A DNA stretch of 64,000 nt, taken from assembly GCA_937914945.1 (NCBI GenBank), contig CALGJF010000009.1:62001-126000 (forward strand). The letters run 5' to 3'. Positions 41,759-50,892 of this stretch are shown here, piece after piece. The notes under the pieces are model-generated. The model did not search any database, was not told the DNA's origin, and saw nothing but the letters and a program-made list of their open reading frames with translations. A program made the position numbers and the translations under genes. Source of the DNA: an uncultured Bacteroidales bacterium. Its GTDB lineage: Bacteria; Bacteroidota; Bacteroidia; Bacteroidales; Bacteroidaceae. Within the stretch, counting starts at the first letter, position 1. The number at the start of each line of letters is the position of its first letter.

Positions 41759-42436
41759 TTATTTATCCAAAAGGTCGGGGCGTAAACGCTTTGTGCGTTC
41801 CAAGGATTGCTCGAATTCCCATTGACGTATCTTTGCCTCGTGTCCCGACAGGAGAACATCGGGAACTTTCCAGCCATTATACTCTGCCGGGCGGGTGTAA
41901 ACGGGTGGTGCAAGCAGATTATCCTGAAAAGAGTCCGAAAGTGCCGATGTTTCGTCGGAAATGACGCCCGGAATTAGGCGAATGACCGCATCGCAAATTA
42001 CCTCGACAGCCAATTCGCCGCCCGTAAGAACATAGTCGCCTATACTTATTTCCTTGGTAATCAAGTGTTCGCGTATTCTGTGGTCTATTCCCTTGTAGTG
42101 GCCGCACAAAAATATAAGATTTTGCTTCATTGAGAGGGAATTTGCCATTGGTTGGTCAAAAACCTGCCCGTCGGGGGAGGTGTAAATGACTTCATCGTAC
42201 TCTCTTTGCGCCTTTAATTGTTTTATACAATTGTCAATGGGTTCTATTTTCATAACAAGCCCTGCGCAGCCTCCAAATGGGTAATCATCTGTTCTGCGAT
42301 GCTTGTCAAGTGTATAATCTCGTAAATTATGTAAACAAATTTCCGCGTAACCATTGCGCTGTGCGCGCCCCATGATTGAGGTATTGAAAAAGCTTTCCAT
42401 CATCTCGGGAAAGGTGGTAATTATATCTACTCGCAT
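41759..42436 (-). CDS. trmD: tRNA (guanine-37-N1)-methyltransferase
   Basis: 225 aa SPOUT enzyme that methylates G37 next to the anticodon and so prevents frameshifting; essential. Seen: MRVDIITTFPEMMESFFNTSIMGRA at the N-terminus (given here as the known TrmD start), FGGCAGLVMKIEP, LCGHYKGIDHRIRE, and SIGDYVLTGGELA forming the knot, then VPDVLLSGHEAKIRQWEFEQS. Alone here, without rpsP, rimM or rplS, as is common in Bacteroidota. Confidence 0.95.
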   Translation of the reverse strand: MRVDIITTFPEMMESFFNTSIMGRAQRNGYAEICLHNLRDYTLDKHRRTDDYPFGGCAGLVMKIEPIDNCIKQLKAQREYDEVIYTSPDGQVFDQPMANSLSMKQNLIFLCGHYKGIDHRIREHLITKEISIGDYVLTGGELAVEVICDAVIRLIPGVISDETSALSDSFQDNLLAPPVYTRPAEYNGWKVPDVLLSGHEAKIRQWEFEQSLERTKRLRPDLLDK

Positions 42437-42644
42437 AGTCTGTATATAAATGTAAATTCAAAAAATGTGTATTAAAGCAAGTCGGCCCGGTGGCGAACTA
42501 AAAAGAATCACCGGTATCTTCTTGTTGTCTGTTTGCAAAAATAAGATTTTTATTTGGAATTACCATTATTACGCACTGGCGGAAGAGAATGTAGTAAAAT
42601 TATAACTGCGATATTTATCACGGATTTTAATTTTGGAGTAAAAA

Positions 42645-43058
42645 ATGAAAATCTCAAGAGGTTTACGAAACAACAATCCGCTTAACATCAGGCGCAATAA
42701 AACTGCGTGGCGAGGATTGGCCGCCGAGCAAAAGGATTCGGCATTTTTCTCTTTTACAGCCCCATGCTGGGGATATAGGGCTGCGTTTATCACACTGATG
42801 AATTATAATAAACTGCATGGCTTGGATAGCATAGCCGCTTGGGTGGCTCGTTGGGCACCACCGATAGAGAACGACACCGCTGCCTATGTGCGTTTTGTGT
42901 CGCGGCAGACGGGGCTCGCGCCCGATGAAAAAATTGATTGCCACGATAAGGAGGTTATGTGCAGTATCGTTTCGGCCATGTCGCAGATGGAAAACGGTGT
43001 TCCCGCAAAAACAGCCGATGTGGAGAAGGGGTGGGAACTTGCCATGATGCGCTCGTAA
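42645..43058 (+). CDS. Small protein of the 'structural protein P5' family
   Basis: 137 aa. The N-terminus SRGLRNNNPLNIRRNKTAWRGL is typical of the phage-like proteins labelled structural protein P5 in Bacteroidota databases. FFSFTAPCWGYRAAFITLMNY and GLDSIAAWVARWAPPIENDTAAYVRFVSR follow the same family pattern. The fold is probably muramidase/transglycosylase-like, but no catalytic residue can be fixed by eye. No signal peptide is visible. There is no other phage gene around, so it is either a phage remnant or a domesticated gene. It is preceded by an AT-rich 208-bp gap and followed by a strong hairpin. Confidence 0.7.
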   Translation: MKISRGLRNNNPLNIRRNKTAWRGLAAEQKDSAFFSFTAPCWGYRAAFITLMNYNKLHGLDSIAAWVARWAPPIENDTAAYVRFVSRQTGLAPDEKIDCHDKEVMCSIVSAMSQMENGVPAKTADVEKGWELAMMRS

Positions 43059-43075
43059 GCATCGCTTTATTGCCC

Positions 43076-43122
43076 CATAAAACCGCGTTTAAGAGCTTTT
43101 CGCCCTAAAACGCGGTTTTATG
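43076..43122 (+). terminator. Terminator after P5-like gene
   Basis: 15-bp arms (43076-43090 and 43108-43122) with a 17-base loop, then CGTTTTT. Terminates before gyrA. Confidence 0.8.
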
Positions 43123-43248
43123 CGTTTTTATGGCTTAATAAAAATTAAAAATCTTGTCTGTTTCGGTAAAAATGAGTAATTTTACATGGTTTTACATATA
43201 ATATATAATAAGGTATAAACGAATTTAATTTAATTTATAAAACATTTT

Positions 43249-45762
43249 ATGATTGACGACAGAATTATTAAAGTGAATGTTGAAGATGTGATGCAAAAAT
43301 CATACATCGACTATTCGATGTCGGTGATTGTTGCGCGCGCACTTCCCGATGTTCGCGATGGTTTGAAGCCTGTTCATCGTCGTATTCTCTATGGTATGAT
43401 GGAGCTTGGCAATACATCGGACAAAGCATTCAAGAAATCGGCACGTACCGTGGGAGATGTGCTTGGTAAGTATCACCCCCACGGCGATACATCGGTTTAC
43501 GATGCCCTTGTGCGTATGGCACGCCCTTGGATTATGCGTTATCCTCTTGTAGAGGGCCATGGTAACTTCGGTTCTATCGACGGAGACTCGGCGGCAGCTA
43601 TGCGTTATACCGAGGCCCGCTTGCAAAAATTGGGCGAGGATATGGCCGAGGACCTCTACAAAGATACAGTGGATTTCGTGCCCAACTACGATAACGAAAC
43701 GGTTGAGCCCACAGTGATGTCCACCCGTATACCCAACCTTTTGGTTAATGGTGCCACAGGTATTGCCGTTGGTATGGCAACCAATATCCCCACTCACAAT
43801 CTTAGGGAGGTTATAGATGCATGTGTGGCATATATCGACAACCCCGATATAGACACCGATGGCTTGATGCAGCATGTAAAAGCTCCCGATTTTCCCACAG
43901 GATGCGATATCCTGGGTGTGAGCGGTGTGCGCGAGGCATATGAAACGGGCCGTGGCCGTGTTATTATGCGTGCTGTTGCCGAGATAGAACAGGGTACACA
44001 CGAAAAAATCGTTGTTACAGCAATTCCCTATAACGTACTCAAGGAGGAACTTATCAAAGATATCGCTTCGATGATATGCGAGAAAAAGATTGAGGGTATC
44101 TCTAATATCAACGACGAGTCCGATCAATCGGGTATGCGCATTGTAATTGATGTAAAACGCGATGCCAACGCAAACGTGGTGCTTAATAAACTATACAAGA
44201 TGTCGGCATTGCAATCTTCGTTCAGCGTAAACTGTATTGCCATTGTAAACAACCGCCCTCAGCTGCTGTCGCTTAAAGATTGCATCAAACACTTTGTGAA
44301 CCACCGTCATGAGGTAGTTATACGCCGCACCAAGTTCGATCTTCGCAAGGCGCAGGAGCGTGCCCACATCATCGAGGGATTGATAATAGCATCGGATAAC
44401 ATCGACGAGGTGGTGCGCATCATCAAGGCCTCTTCTTCGCCTGCCGATGCCCGCACTTCGCTTATGCAACGATTCGGTTTCTCCGAAGCACAAGCCAATG
44501 CCATTGTGGAGATGCGTCTGGGCCAGCTCACCGGTATCAATCAGGATAAACTGCATGCTGAGATGGATGAGTTGCAGCGCAAGATTGAGTTCTACAACGC
44601 AATTCTCACCGACGACGAACTATGCAAGAAGGTGATAAAGGACGAACTTATCGAGGTTAAAGAGAAATATGGCGATGAGCGTCGCTGTCGCATAGACTAC
44701 ACAGCATCCAACGATTTCAATCCCGAGGATTTCTATGCCGATGACGAGATGGTTATCACAATCTCTCACTTGGGCTACATAAAACGTACACCGTTGAGTG
44801 AGTATCGCAGCCAAAACCGTGGCGGTGTAGGCTCAAAGGGAAGCGACACACGCGACTCAGACTTTATAGAATATATATATACTGCCACCATGCACAACAC
44901 CATGCTCTTCTTTACACAACGTGGTAAATGCTATTGGCTCAAAGTATATGAGATACCCGAGGGCAACAAGAACTCCAAGGGCCGTGCAATACAGAACATG
45001 CTCAATATTGAGAGCGACGATGCTGTAAATGCATTTGTTAGAGTGAAGACACTTGCCGATAAGAACTTTATAGAGAGCCACAATATAATATTCTGTACCA
45101 AGCAGGGTATTATCAAGAAAACCTCTCTCGAGCAATATTCGCGTCCTCGTACCAATGGTATTCTTGCTATCGGTATTCGCGAGGATGACCGCGTAATTTC
45201 TGTTGCACTCACCGATGGTAACAGCGATATTATACTTGCCAACAGAACAGGACGTGCCGTTCGCTTCAACGAGAATACTGTTCGCGCCATGGGCCGCACA
45301 GCCACCGGTGTTAAGGGTATGGCGCTTGAAGAGGGCGACGAGGTTGTAGGCATGGTAATTCTGCCGCAGAATGCCGGCGACGAGCACAGCTTGCTTGTGC
45401 TCTCGGAGCAGGGATTCGGTAAACGCTCGAAGTGCGAGGATTATCCTACTGTAAGCCGCGGTTGCAAGGGTGTGAAAACATTGAAAGTAACCGACAAAAC
45501 CGGTCAGCTTGTTGCAATAATGGACGTAAATAATGAAAACGACCTTATGATAATCAACAAATCGGGTATAACAATACGCACAGCAGTAGAGCAAATCCCT
45601 GTAATAGGCCGTGCTACGCAAGGTGTCAAGGTTATCAACCTTGGTAAGAAGAACGACTGCATCGGTTCTGTATGCAAAGTTACACGCGAAGAGGTTGAAG
45701 AGATACCCGAAACACCCGAAACCGATGTTGACACAGATAATACCGAACAGATTAATAACTAA
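43249..45762 (+). CDS. gyrA: DNA gyrase subunit A
   Basis: 837 aa. Catalytic subunit of gyrase, which introduces negative supercoils with GyrB. Seen: SYIDYSMSVIVARALPDVRDGLKP..RRILYGM, the DNA-cleaving Y120 in AAMRYTEARL, EGHGNFGSIDGDSAA, and the C-terminal beta-pinwheel repeats starting with the GyrA box SQNRGGVGSKG. In the quinolone-determining loop (residues 75-92, KYHPHGDTSVYDALVRMA) the position of E. coli S83 is T81, and R92 stands where glutamine is usual. The acidic tail ends in DVDTDNTEQINN. The TPR gene follows 13 bases later. Confidence 0.97.
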   Translation: MIDDRIIKVNVEDVMQKSYIDYSMSVIVARALPDVRDGLKPVHRRILYGMMELGNTSDKAFKKSARTVGDVLGKYHPHGDTSVYDALVRMARPWIMRYPLVEGHGNFGSIDGDSAAAMRYTEARLQKLGEDMAEDLYKDTVDFVPNYDNETVEPTVMSTRIPNLLVNGATGIAVGMATNIPTHNLREVIDACVAYIDNPDIDTDGLMQHVKAPDFPTGCDILGVSGVREAYETGRGRVIMRAVAEIEQGTHEKIVVTAIPYNVLKEELIKDIASMICEKKIEGISNINDESDQSGMRIVIDVKRDANANVVLNKLYKMSALQSSFSVNCIAIVNNRPQLLSLKDCIKHFVNHRHEVVIRRTKFDLRKAQERAHIIEGLIIASDNIDEVVRIIKASSSPADARTSLMQRFGFSEAQANAIVEMRLGQLTGINQDKLHAEMDELQRKIEFYNAILTDDELCKKVIKDELIEVKEKYGDERRCRIDYTASNDFNPEDFYADDEMVITISHLGYIKRTPLSEYRSQNRGGVGSKGSDTRDSDFIEYIYTATMHNTMLFFTQRGKCYWLKVYEIPEGNKNSKGRAIQNMLNIESDDAVNAFVRVKTLADKNFIESHNIIFCTKQGIIKKTSLEQYSRPRTNGILAIGIREDDRVISVALTDGNSDIILANRTGRAVRFNENTVRAMGRTATGVKGMALEEGDEVVGMVILPQNAGDEHSLLVLSEQGFGKRSKCEDYPTVSRGCKGVKTLKVTDKTGQLVAIMDVNNENDLMIINKSGITIRTAVEQIPVIGRATQGVKVINLGKKNDCIGSVCKVTREEVEEIPETPETDVDTDNTEQINN

Positions 45763-45775
45763 AAACTATTATCAA

Positions 45776-47035
45776 ATGAAAAAGCTAGTATTTACAATGA
45801 CACTGCTGCTGTCCACTGCTATAGCTTTTGGACAGACGCTATCAAAGGAGGAACTCAAAGCGCAGAAAAAACAGATAAAGGCTTTGATGGTTGAGGCAAA
45901 GACAGCCGAGAAACTTATTCTCGATAACCCCGATGCTGCTCTTGCTAAAATAAGTACATGTACCGACAATCAGCTTGTTAATGGCGATGCGTATGTATGG
46001 TATGTAAAGACACAGGCCCTCAAAGCAATCATCGACCGCGACAATGCATCGCGAGCATCAGGTGGGCAGATTGACATGAACAAGCTCTATTCAAACTGCG
46101 TGCAGTTGATTTCAGATCTTGAGATATGCGATTCGCTTGATAACCTTCCCGACAAAAAGGGTAAAGTAGCTCCCAAATACACCGAGTTCATTAAGACTGC
46201 TCTTTATGAAAACCGTAACCAAATGTATAACGGCGGTTCATATTTCTATAATCAGAAGAAATATGCAGAGGCGTTTGCTCAATTTGACAAATTCGTTGAA
46301 TTGTCAGAGCACAAGTATCTTGCCGAGCTCATACAGCCTGCCGAGAAGGTATATAACGTGGGTGCAGCCTACAACGCCATTCTTTGCGGTATGCAGCTCG
46401 AGGACTATTCAAAGGTGCTGAAATATGCCGATTACGCAGCGCAAGACGAGACAAAAGCATCTACCATCTATCGTTACAAGGCCACTGCATACAATGCGAT
46501 GGGCGATACTGTAAAATGGGTGGAGCTTTTGAAAGAGGGTGTGGTAAAATACCCTAAAGATCCTTTCTTCTATCAAACTCTTATCTCGTACTACGACAAT
46601 TCGGGCAAACGCGATGAATTGAATGCTCTTGCCGATGAACTTATGGCTTCCGACCCTTCAAACCCCCTGTTTGTATATCTGAAAGGATATATTGCACAGC
46701 AGCAGAACGATTATGAAACAGCCATCACATGGTATAAAAAGACATTGGAGATGGATTCTAACTATGTTGATGCGCACACCAACTTGGGCCGTGCATATAT
46801 TGCACAGGCGCAGGAGTACAGCGCCAGCCAATCATCTACAAAGATTGACCGTGCGAAGATGAAGAAGGATAAGGAGGTTCTTAACGGTCTGTTCAGCGCT
46901 GCGCTGCCTCACTTTGAGAAACTCCGCGAGCTGGCTCCCGAAGATAAGAGCTTGTGGTTAAACAGCCTCACAAACTGTTATTACAACCTTAACATGATTG
47001 ATAAAATGAAGGAACTTGAGAAACTTGCAGAGTAG
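45776..47035 (+). CDS. Secreted TPR-repeat protein
   Basis: 419 aa from ATG 45776 (earlier frame overlaps gyrA). A signal peptide (MKKLVFTMTLLLSTAIAFG) is followed by QTLSKEELKAQKKQIKALM. Helical repeats follow through the protein: FAQFDKFVELSEHKYLAELIQ, KVLKYADYAAQDETKASTIYRYKATAY, VVKYPKDPFFYQTLISYYDNSG, ETAITWYKKTLEMDSNYVDAHTNLGRAYIAQ (canonical TPR). It is probably periplasmic and mediates protein contacts. No partner is clear. It starts 13 bases after gyrA and ends at a strong terminator, so it may share the gyrA transcript, an arrangement also seen in other Bacteroidales as far as I recall. Confidence 0.85.
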   Translation: MKKLVFTMTLLLSTAIAFGQTLSKEELKAQKKQIKALMVEAKTAEKLILDNPDAALAKISTCTDNQLVNGDAYVWYVKTQALKAIIDRDNASRASGGQIDMNKLYSNCVQLISDLEICDSLDNLPDKKGKVAPKYTEFIKTALYENRNQMYNGGSYFYNQKKYAEAFAQFDKFVELSEHKYLAELIQPAEKVYNVGAAYNAILCGMQLEDYSKVLKYADYAAQDETKASTIYRYKATAYNAMGDTVKWVELLKEGVVKYPKDPFFYQTLISYYDNSGKRDELNALADELMASDPSNPLFVYLKGYIAQQQNDYETAITWYKKTLEMDSNYVDAHTNLGRAYIAQAQEYSASQSSTKIDRAKMKKDKEVLNGLFSAALPHFEKLRELAPEDKSLWLNSLTNCYYNLNMIDKMKELEKLAE

Positions 47036-47050
47036 GCTGCTTCTCTTAAC

Positions 47051-47094
47051 ATAAAACAAGAGGTTGCATCGACCGATGCAACCTCTTGTTTTAT
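47051..47094. terminator. Bidirectional terminator TPR gene / purN
   Basis: 21-bp arms 47051-47071 and 47074-47094 with a 2-base centre; ends A-rich/T-rich on each side. Confidence 0.9.
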
Positions 47095-47129
47095 ATCTTA
47101 TTATAACAGTGTGCTATGTGAAATGGTTG

Positions 47130-47699
47130 TTACAGTTGCTGTAAAATCTCCTCAATTACACGTGGAAAATGTTCGTACTCCAAAGCATGTACCTTTGCTG
47201 CAACATCATCGGGGCTGTCGGTGGGAAGCACGGGACATTTGGCCTGGAAGAATGTTGTGCCTTTGTCATATTCCGCATCGATAAGATGAATGGTTATTCC
47301 GCTCTCTGTGTCGCCACTCTCTACAACGGCTTTATGGACACGGTCGCCATACATGCCTTTACCTCCATGCTTGGGCAGCAGGGCAGGGTGGATGTTTACT
47401 ATGCGGGCGGGGTAGGCCTCAATGAGTTTTTTGGGTACAAGCAACAAGAATCCTGCAAGTACGATAAAATCAATGCCGTAGCGGTGCATCATCTCCACAA
47501 TGCCGTCGGCAGCCATAAATTCGGCCTTTGTAACAATCTCGCAAGGGATATTCAACCTGCGTGCACGCTCAATGACATAAGCCTCGGGGTTGTTTGCTAC
47601 AATAAGAGAAATCTCCACCTCGGGATTTCCTTTGAAATAGTTGGCAATGTTTTCGGCATTTGAGCCGCTGCCCGATGCAAAAATAGCAATCTTCTTCAT
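47130..47699 (-). CDS. purN: Phosphoribosylglycinamide formyltransferase
   Basis: 189 aa from MKKIAIFASGSGSN (a longer frame to 47756 overlaps the upstream gene). It transfers a formyl group from 10-formyl-THF to glycinamide ribonucleotide, step 3 of purine synthesis. Seen: IFASGSGSNAENIANYF, IDFIVLAGFLLLVPKKLI, the catalytic N and H in RIVNIHPALLPKHGG, and ESGITIHLIDAEYDKGTTFFQ with the catalytic aspartate. The LytTR regulator gene ends 16 bases upstream on the same strand. Confidence 0.95.
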   Translation of the reverse strand: MKKIAIFASGSGSNAENIANYFKGNPEVEISLIVANNPEAYVIERARRLNIPCEIVTKAEFMAADGIVEMMHRYGIDFIVLAGFLLLVPKKLIEAYPARIVNIHPALLPKHGGKGMYGDRVHKAVVESGDTESGITIHLIDAEYDKGTTFFQAKCPVLPTDSPDDVAAKVHALEYEHFPRVIEEILQQL

Positions 47700-47715
47700 C
47701 GTCTGTTTTATTCTG

Positions 47716-48600
47716 TTATGAAATAGGTACAAGGCGGCGCAATACCTGCTCGCCATATGTTTTTGAAATAGGAATCTCTCTCACATTGGGTACGCCCAAC
47801 TCAAGGAACAGGTTCTCCTTCTCGCGGCGTATAACCTTCACAAGGTCAAGATTTACCATATATGAACGGTGGCAACGCACTATGTTGGTGTCGGCAAGCT
47901 GGTCGCTTATATCCTTCATGGTTATGCGCATGAGCTGTTTCTTCAACTGCTCGTTTTTCAGATACCATATGCATATATAATTGTCGGCCGATTCAATATA
48001 TATAAGATTCTCTTTGGCTACGGATAATTGTAATACACCGCGCGAGTCCCTGATTGATATCAACGAACTCGATTTGAATCCTATATTCTCGTTCATTAAC
48101 TCCTTGAGCTTGGCTGAGCGTTCCTGATACGAGAAAAACAGGATACAAAGTATGTATGGTATAAAAAGTATGTATATGGTATTCTTGATGGCATTTATGT
48201 ATATTTCCATGGGGTCGTTGGTGGGGAGGTTCAGGTTGCCCTTGACAATGAGTGCAAGAATGGTAAATGCCCCCGACAGCAACAATAATTCAATAAAAAC
48301 CCAGCCAATGTATTTTATAATTGTTATACCGTGGTTGGGCCTGCGCGAGAATTGATACATCACCACGCGGCTTATGGCAACCACAATCATTCCTATACTA
48401 ACAAGAACTATGGACCATAGGAAGTATGTGGTGGTGGTAATTTTGTTGTTGTCAATCCACATATCGGAACCAAACGGCTGATATACGTTGATAAATCCGA
48501 TAGCGAAAATGGATACAAAAAGAACCATAATCAGCTGGTTCCTTTTTTCCAACATATATTGAGGTACTTTCTTGAAAAGTACCGAAGAGTATTCTGCCAT
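47716..48600 (-). CDS. Membrane-bound LytTR-type transcriptional regulator
   Basis: 294 aa from MAEYSSVLFKK (a longer frame to 48762 runs upstream of the promoter). Four hydrophobic helices (LIMVLFVSIFAIGFI, TYFLWSIVLVSIGMIVV, YIGWVFIELLLLSGAFTILAL, IYILFIPYILCILFFSY) span about residues 18-165. They precede a C-terminal LytTR DNA-binding domain: NLIYIESADNYICIWYLKNEQ, MRITMKDISDQL, VRCHRSYMVNLDLVKVIRRE and the EIPISKTYGEQVLRRL end. There is no response-regulator receiver domain, so signal input is probably through the membrane part. This architecture is known in Bacteroidota. Its target is unknown. The TATCTTCG -7 box lies 25 bases before the start. Confidence 0.85.
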   Translation of the reverse strand: MAEYSSVLFKKVPQYMLEKRNQLIMVLFVSIFAIGFINVYQPFGSDMWIDNNKITTTTYFLWSIVLVSIGMIVVAISRVVMYQFSRRPNHGITIIKYIGWVFIELLLLSGAFTILALIVKGNLNLPTNDPMEIYINAIKNTIYILFIPYILCILFFSYQERSAKLKELMNENIGFKSSSLISIRDSRGVLQLSVAKENLIYIESADNYICIWYLKNEQLKKQLMRITMKDISDQLADTNIVRCHRSYMVNLDLVKVIRREKENLFLELGVPNVREIPISKTYGEQVLRRLVPIS

Positions 48601-48624
48601 TGTATTTCTGTCAAATTTATTCTG

Positions 48625-48632
48625 CGAAGATA
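48625..48632 (-). promoter_or_regulatory. -7 box of LytTR-purN unit
   Basis: Minus-strand TATCTTCG, 25 bases before the chosen start. Confidence 0.55.
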
Positions 48633-48780
48633 GAGAAAAATTTTTATTAAAATGAGCTTGCTTTTTATCATTTATAAATATTTTGCATTTTTTGAATAAC
48701 CTGCTACTGTAAATTGTAAAAAATAGCTTGTGAATACTATTTTTACTCCTCTGCAACACCATTTTTAGAAAAAAACTCTA

Positions 48781-48788
48781 TATTTTTG
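48781..48788 (+). promoter_or_regulatory. -7 box of ftsE-lysC-lysA unit
   Basis: TATTTTTG, 38 bases before the ATG at 48826, matching TAnnTTTG. Confidence 0.55.
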
Positions 48789-48825
48789 CATAATGTGATT
48801 TATTATGCACGATTAGGAATAAATT

Positions 48826-49539
48826 ATGGCGATAGTAAAATATAAGAATGTAGATATTCACATAGATTCCAAGATTATTCTGGAGAATGTATCGTTTACG
48901 TTGGAAGAGGGTGAATTTGCATACATTGTAGGTGCTGTGGGCTCCGGAAAATCGACCCTGCTGAAAACAATATATGGTGAGGTGGATATAATAGATGGCG
49001 AAGCCACTGTTTTTGATGAATATGATATACGTAATCTACGCAGCAAACAATTACAGGCATTGCGCAAGCGCATAGGTATAGTATTTCAGGATTTCCAACT
49101 TCTAACAGACCGCAATGTAAACGAAAATCTTGATTTTGTACTGCGTTGCACAGGCTGGAAAAACAGGCAAGAGCGCGAAAAACGCATACGTGAGGTGCTG
49201 CACCTTGTGGGGCTCCCGCAAAAGGGTTATAAGATGCCACATGAACTATCGGGTGGCGAGCAGCAACGTGTTGTAATAGCCCGCGCGATACTCAATCGTC
49301 CGGCACTTATTCTTGCAGACGAGCCCACAGGTAACCTTGATGCCGAAACGGGCAATAATATTATGCGTCTGTTACATCGTATATGTCACGAGGAGAAGAG
49401 CGCAGTGCTTATGATTACCCACAACGAACAGTGGCTCACTGCATATCCCGGTACCGAGTATTGTTGTGCCGAGGGTAAAATGCGTCTTATGCAAACAGTA
49501 CGCGAAACAGCCAAGCAGACATCGCTTTTTGAAGAATAA
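48826..49539 (+). CDS. ftsE: FtsE-like ABC transporter ATP-binding protein
   Basis: 237 aa ATPase. Walker A GAVGSGKST, Q-loop FQDFQLL, signature LSGGEQQR, Walker B LILADEPTGNLD and switch histidine in MITHNEQ. The VVFQDFQLLTDRNVNENL and 'ADEPTGNLD' forms are typical of FtsE/LolD ATPases. The partner FtsX, needed to regulate septal wall hydrolases, is not the next gene. lysC follows 22 bases later. The call as FtsE rather than a LolD-type ATPase is moderately sure; an FtsX-fold permease lies about 2.5 kb downstream on the opposite strand. Confidence 0.8.
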   Translation: MAIVKYKNVDIHIDSKIILENVSFTLEEGEFAYIVGAVGSGKSTLLKTIYGEVDIIDGEATVFDEYDIRNLRSKQLQALRKRIGIVFQDFQLLTDRNVNENLDFVLRCTGWKNRQEREKRIREVLHLVGLPQKGYKMPHELSGGEQQRVVIARAILNRPALILADEPTGNLDAETGNNIMRLLHRICHEEKSAVLMITHNEQWLTAYPGTEYCCAEGKMRLMQTVRETAKQTSLFEE

Positions 49540-49561
49540 TAACTAAATAAAAGATATAAAC

Positions 49562-50887
49562 ATGAAAGTACTTAAATTCGGCGGCACATCGGTGGGCTCG
49601 GCAGAGCGTATGCAAAATGTGGTACGCCTCATTTCTGATGGAGAAACAAAGATTGTGGTTCTCTCGGCAATGTCGGGAACAACAAATTCGCTCATAGAGT
49701 TTACAAACTATCTGCGTAACGGCAACCCTAACGGGGCTTGCGAGCACGCAAATGTGTTACAAGACAAATATCGCCAAACAATCAAAGGGCTGTATGAAAC
49801 TGCTGAGGCTGCAACTGCGGCAACAGCAAAGGTAAATGAGATTTTCAACCATTTGCGCACATTGGCATTCAAGCCCCTCGATACAGACCTTGAGAAGGAG
49901 ATAGTGGCACAGGGCGAGATTATTTCCACAAATATGGTAACCATCTATATGCGCGAAAAAGGGCTTGATGCCGAATTGCTCGACTCGCTATCGTTCATGC
50001 GTTTGGGAGCAAATGGTGAGCCCGACCTCTCATACATCCGCACACATCTTCTTCCTTTGATAGATATGAACGCCAAGGGGAAGATTTACATTGCACAAGG
50101 ATTTATCTGCCTCAACGATGAAGGACACATAGACAATCTGCAACGTGGTGGCAGCGACTACACCGCAACTCTCATAGGTGCAGCCGTAAATGCCGATGAA
50201 GTACAGATATGGACCGACATCGACGGAATGCACAACAACGACCCCCGTATAGTAGATAACACATCGCCCGTGCATCACCTCCATTTCGAGGAGTCGGCCG
50301 AGCTTGCATACTTCGGAGCAAAAATTCTGCATCCCACATGCATCCTACCTGCAAAACTCACCGGTACACCCGTGCGCCTGCTCAACACTATGGACCCCGC
50401 AGCCGAGGGTACACTCATAGACAACAACCTCACTTGTCCGGGCGAGATAAAAGCCATTGCGGCCAAGGAGAATATCACCGCAATAAAAATAAAGTCGGGC
50501 CGCATGTTGCTTGCCTATGGTTTCTTGCGTAAGGTATTCGAGATTTTCGAAACATATAAAACCTCAATCGATATGATATGCACATCTGAGGTTGGTGTCT
50601 CTGTATCTATCGACGATGACCGCAAGCTTGAGCAGATTGTTGACGAACTGCAAAAGTATGGTACCGTTACCGTGGATAAAAACATGTGTATAATTTGCGT
50701 TGTGGGCGACCTTAATTGGGAGAATACCGGTTTTGAAGCTCGCGCAATGGAGGCAATGAAGGATATACCTGTTCGCATGGTATCATACGGCGGTAGCAAC
50801 TACAATATATCGTTCCTTGTTCGCGAGGAGGATAAGGTGCGTGCATTGCGTGCTTTGAGTAACAATATCTTTAATGCTAAGAAATAA
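49562..50887 (+). CDS. lysC: Aspartate kinase
   Basis: 441 aa, monofunctional. It phosphorylates aspartate, the first step to lysine, threonine, methionine and diaminopimelate. Seen: KVLKFGGTSVGS, VLSAMSGTTNSLI, IAQGFICLNDEG, LQRGGSDYTATLIGAAVNADEVQIWTDIDG and FGAKILHP, followed by two ACT domains (VFEIFETYKTSIDMICTSEVGVSVSIDD; CIICVVGDL). The homoserine dehydrogenase domain found in some fusions is absent. lysA starts 5 bases after the stop, so both enzymes for diaminopimelate/lysine are co-expressed. Confidence 0.95.
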   Translation: MKVLKFGGTSVGSAERMQNVVRLISDGETKIVVLSAMSGTTNSLIEFTNYLRNGNPNGACEHANVLQDKYRQTIKGLYETAEAATAATAKVNEIFNHLRTLAFKPLDTDLEKEIVAQGEIISTNMVTIYMREKGLDAELLDSLSFMRLGANGEPDLSYIRTHLLPLIDMNAKGKIYIAQGFICLNDEGHIDNLQRGGSDYTATLIGAAVNADEVQIWTDIDGMHNNDPRIVDNTSPVHHLHFEESAELAYFGAKILHPTCILPAKLTGTPVRLLNTMDPAAEGTLIDNNLTCPGEIKAIAAKENITAIKIKSGRMLLAYGFLRKVFEIFETYKTSIDMICTSEVGVSVSIDDDRKLEQIVDELQKYGTVTVDKNMCIICVVGDLNWENTGFEARAMEAMKDIPVRMVSYGGSNYNISFLVREEDKVRALRALSNNIFNAKK

Positions 50888-50892
50888 TTTTG

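Noticed and set aside
45611..45775. Upstream extension of the TPR gene to 45611
   Set aside because: It would overlap the end of gyrA by 150 bases; the signal peptide begins at 45776.
48601..48762. N-terminal extension of the LytTR regulator
   Set aside because: The -7 box at 48625 lies within it, and the extension has no similarity features.
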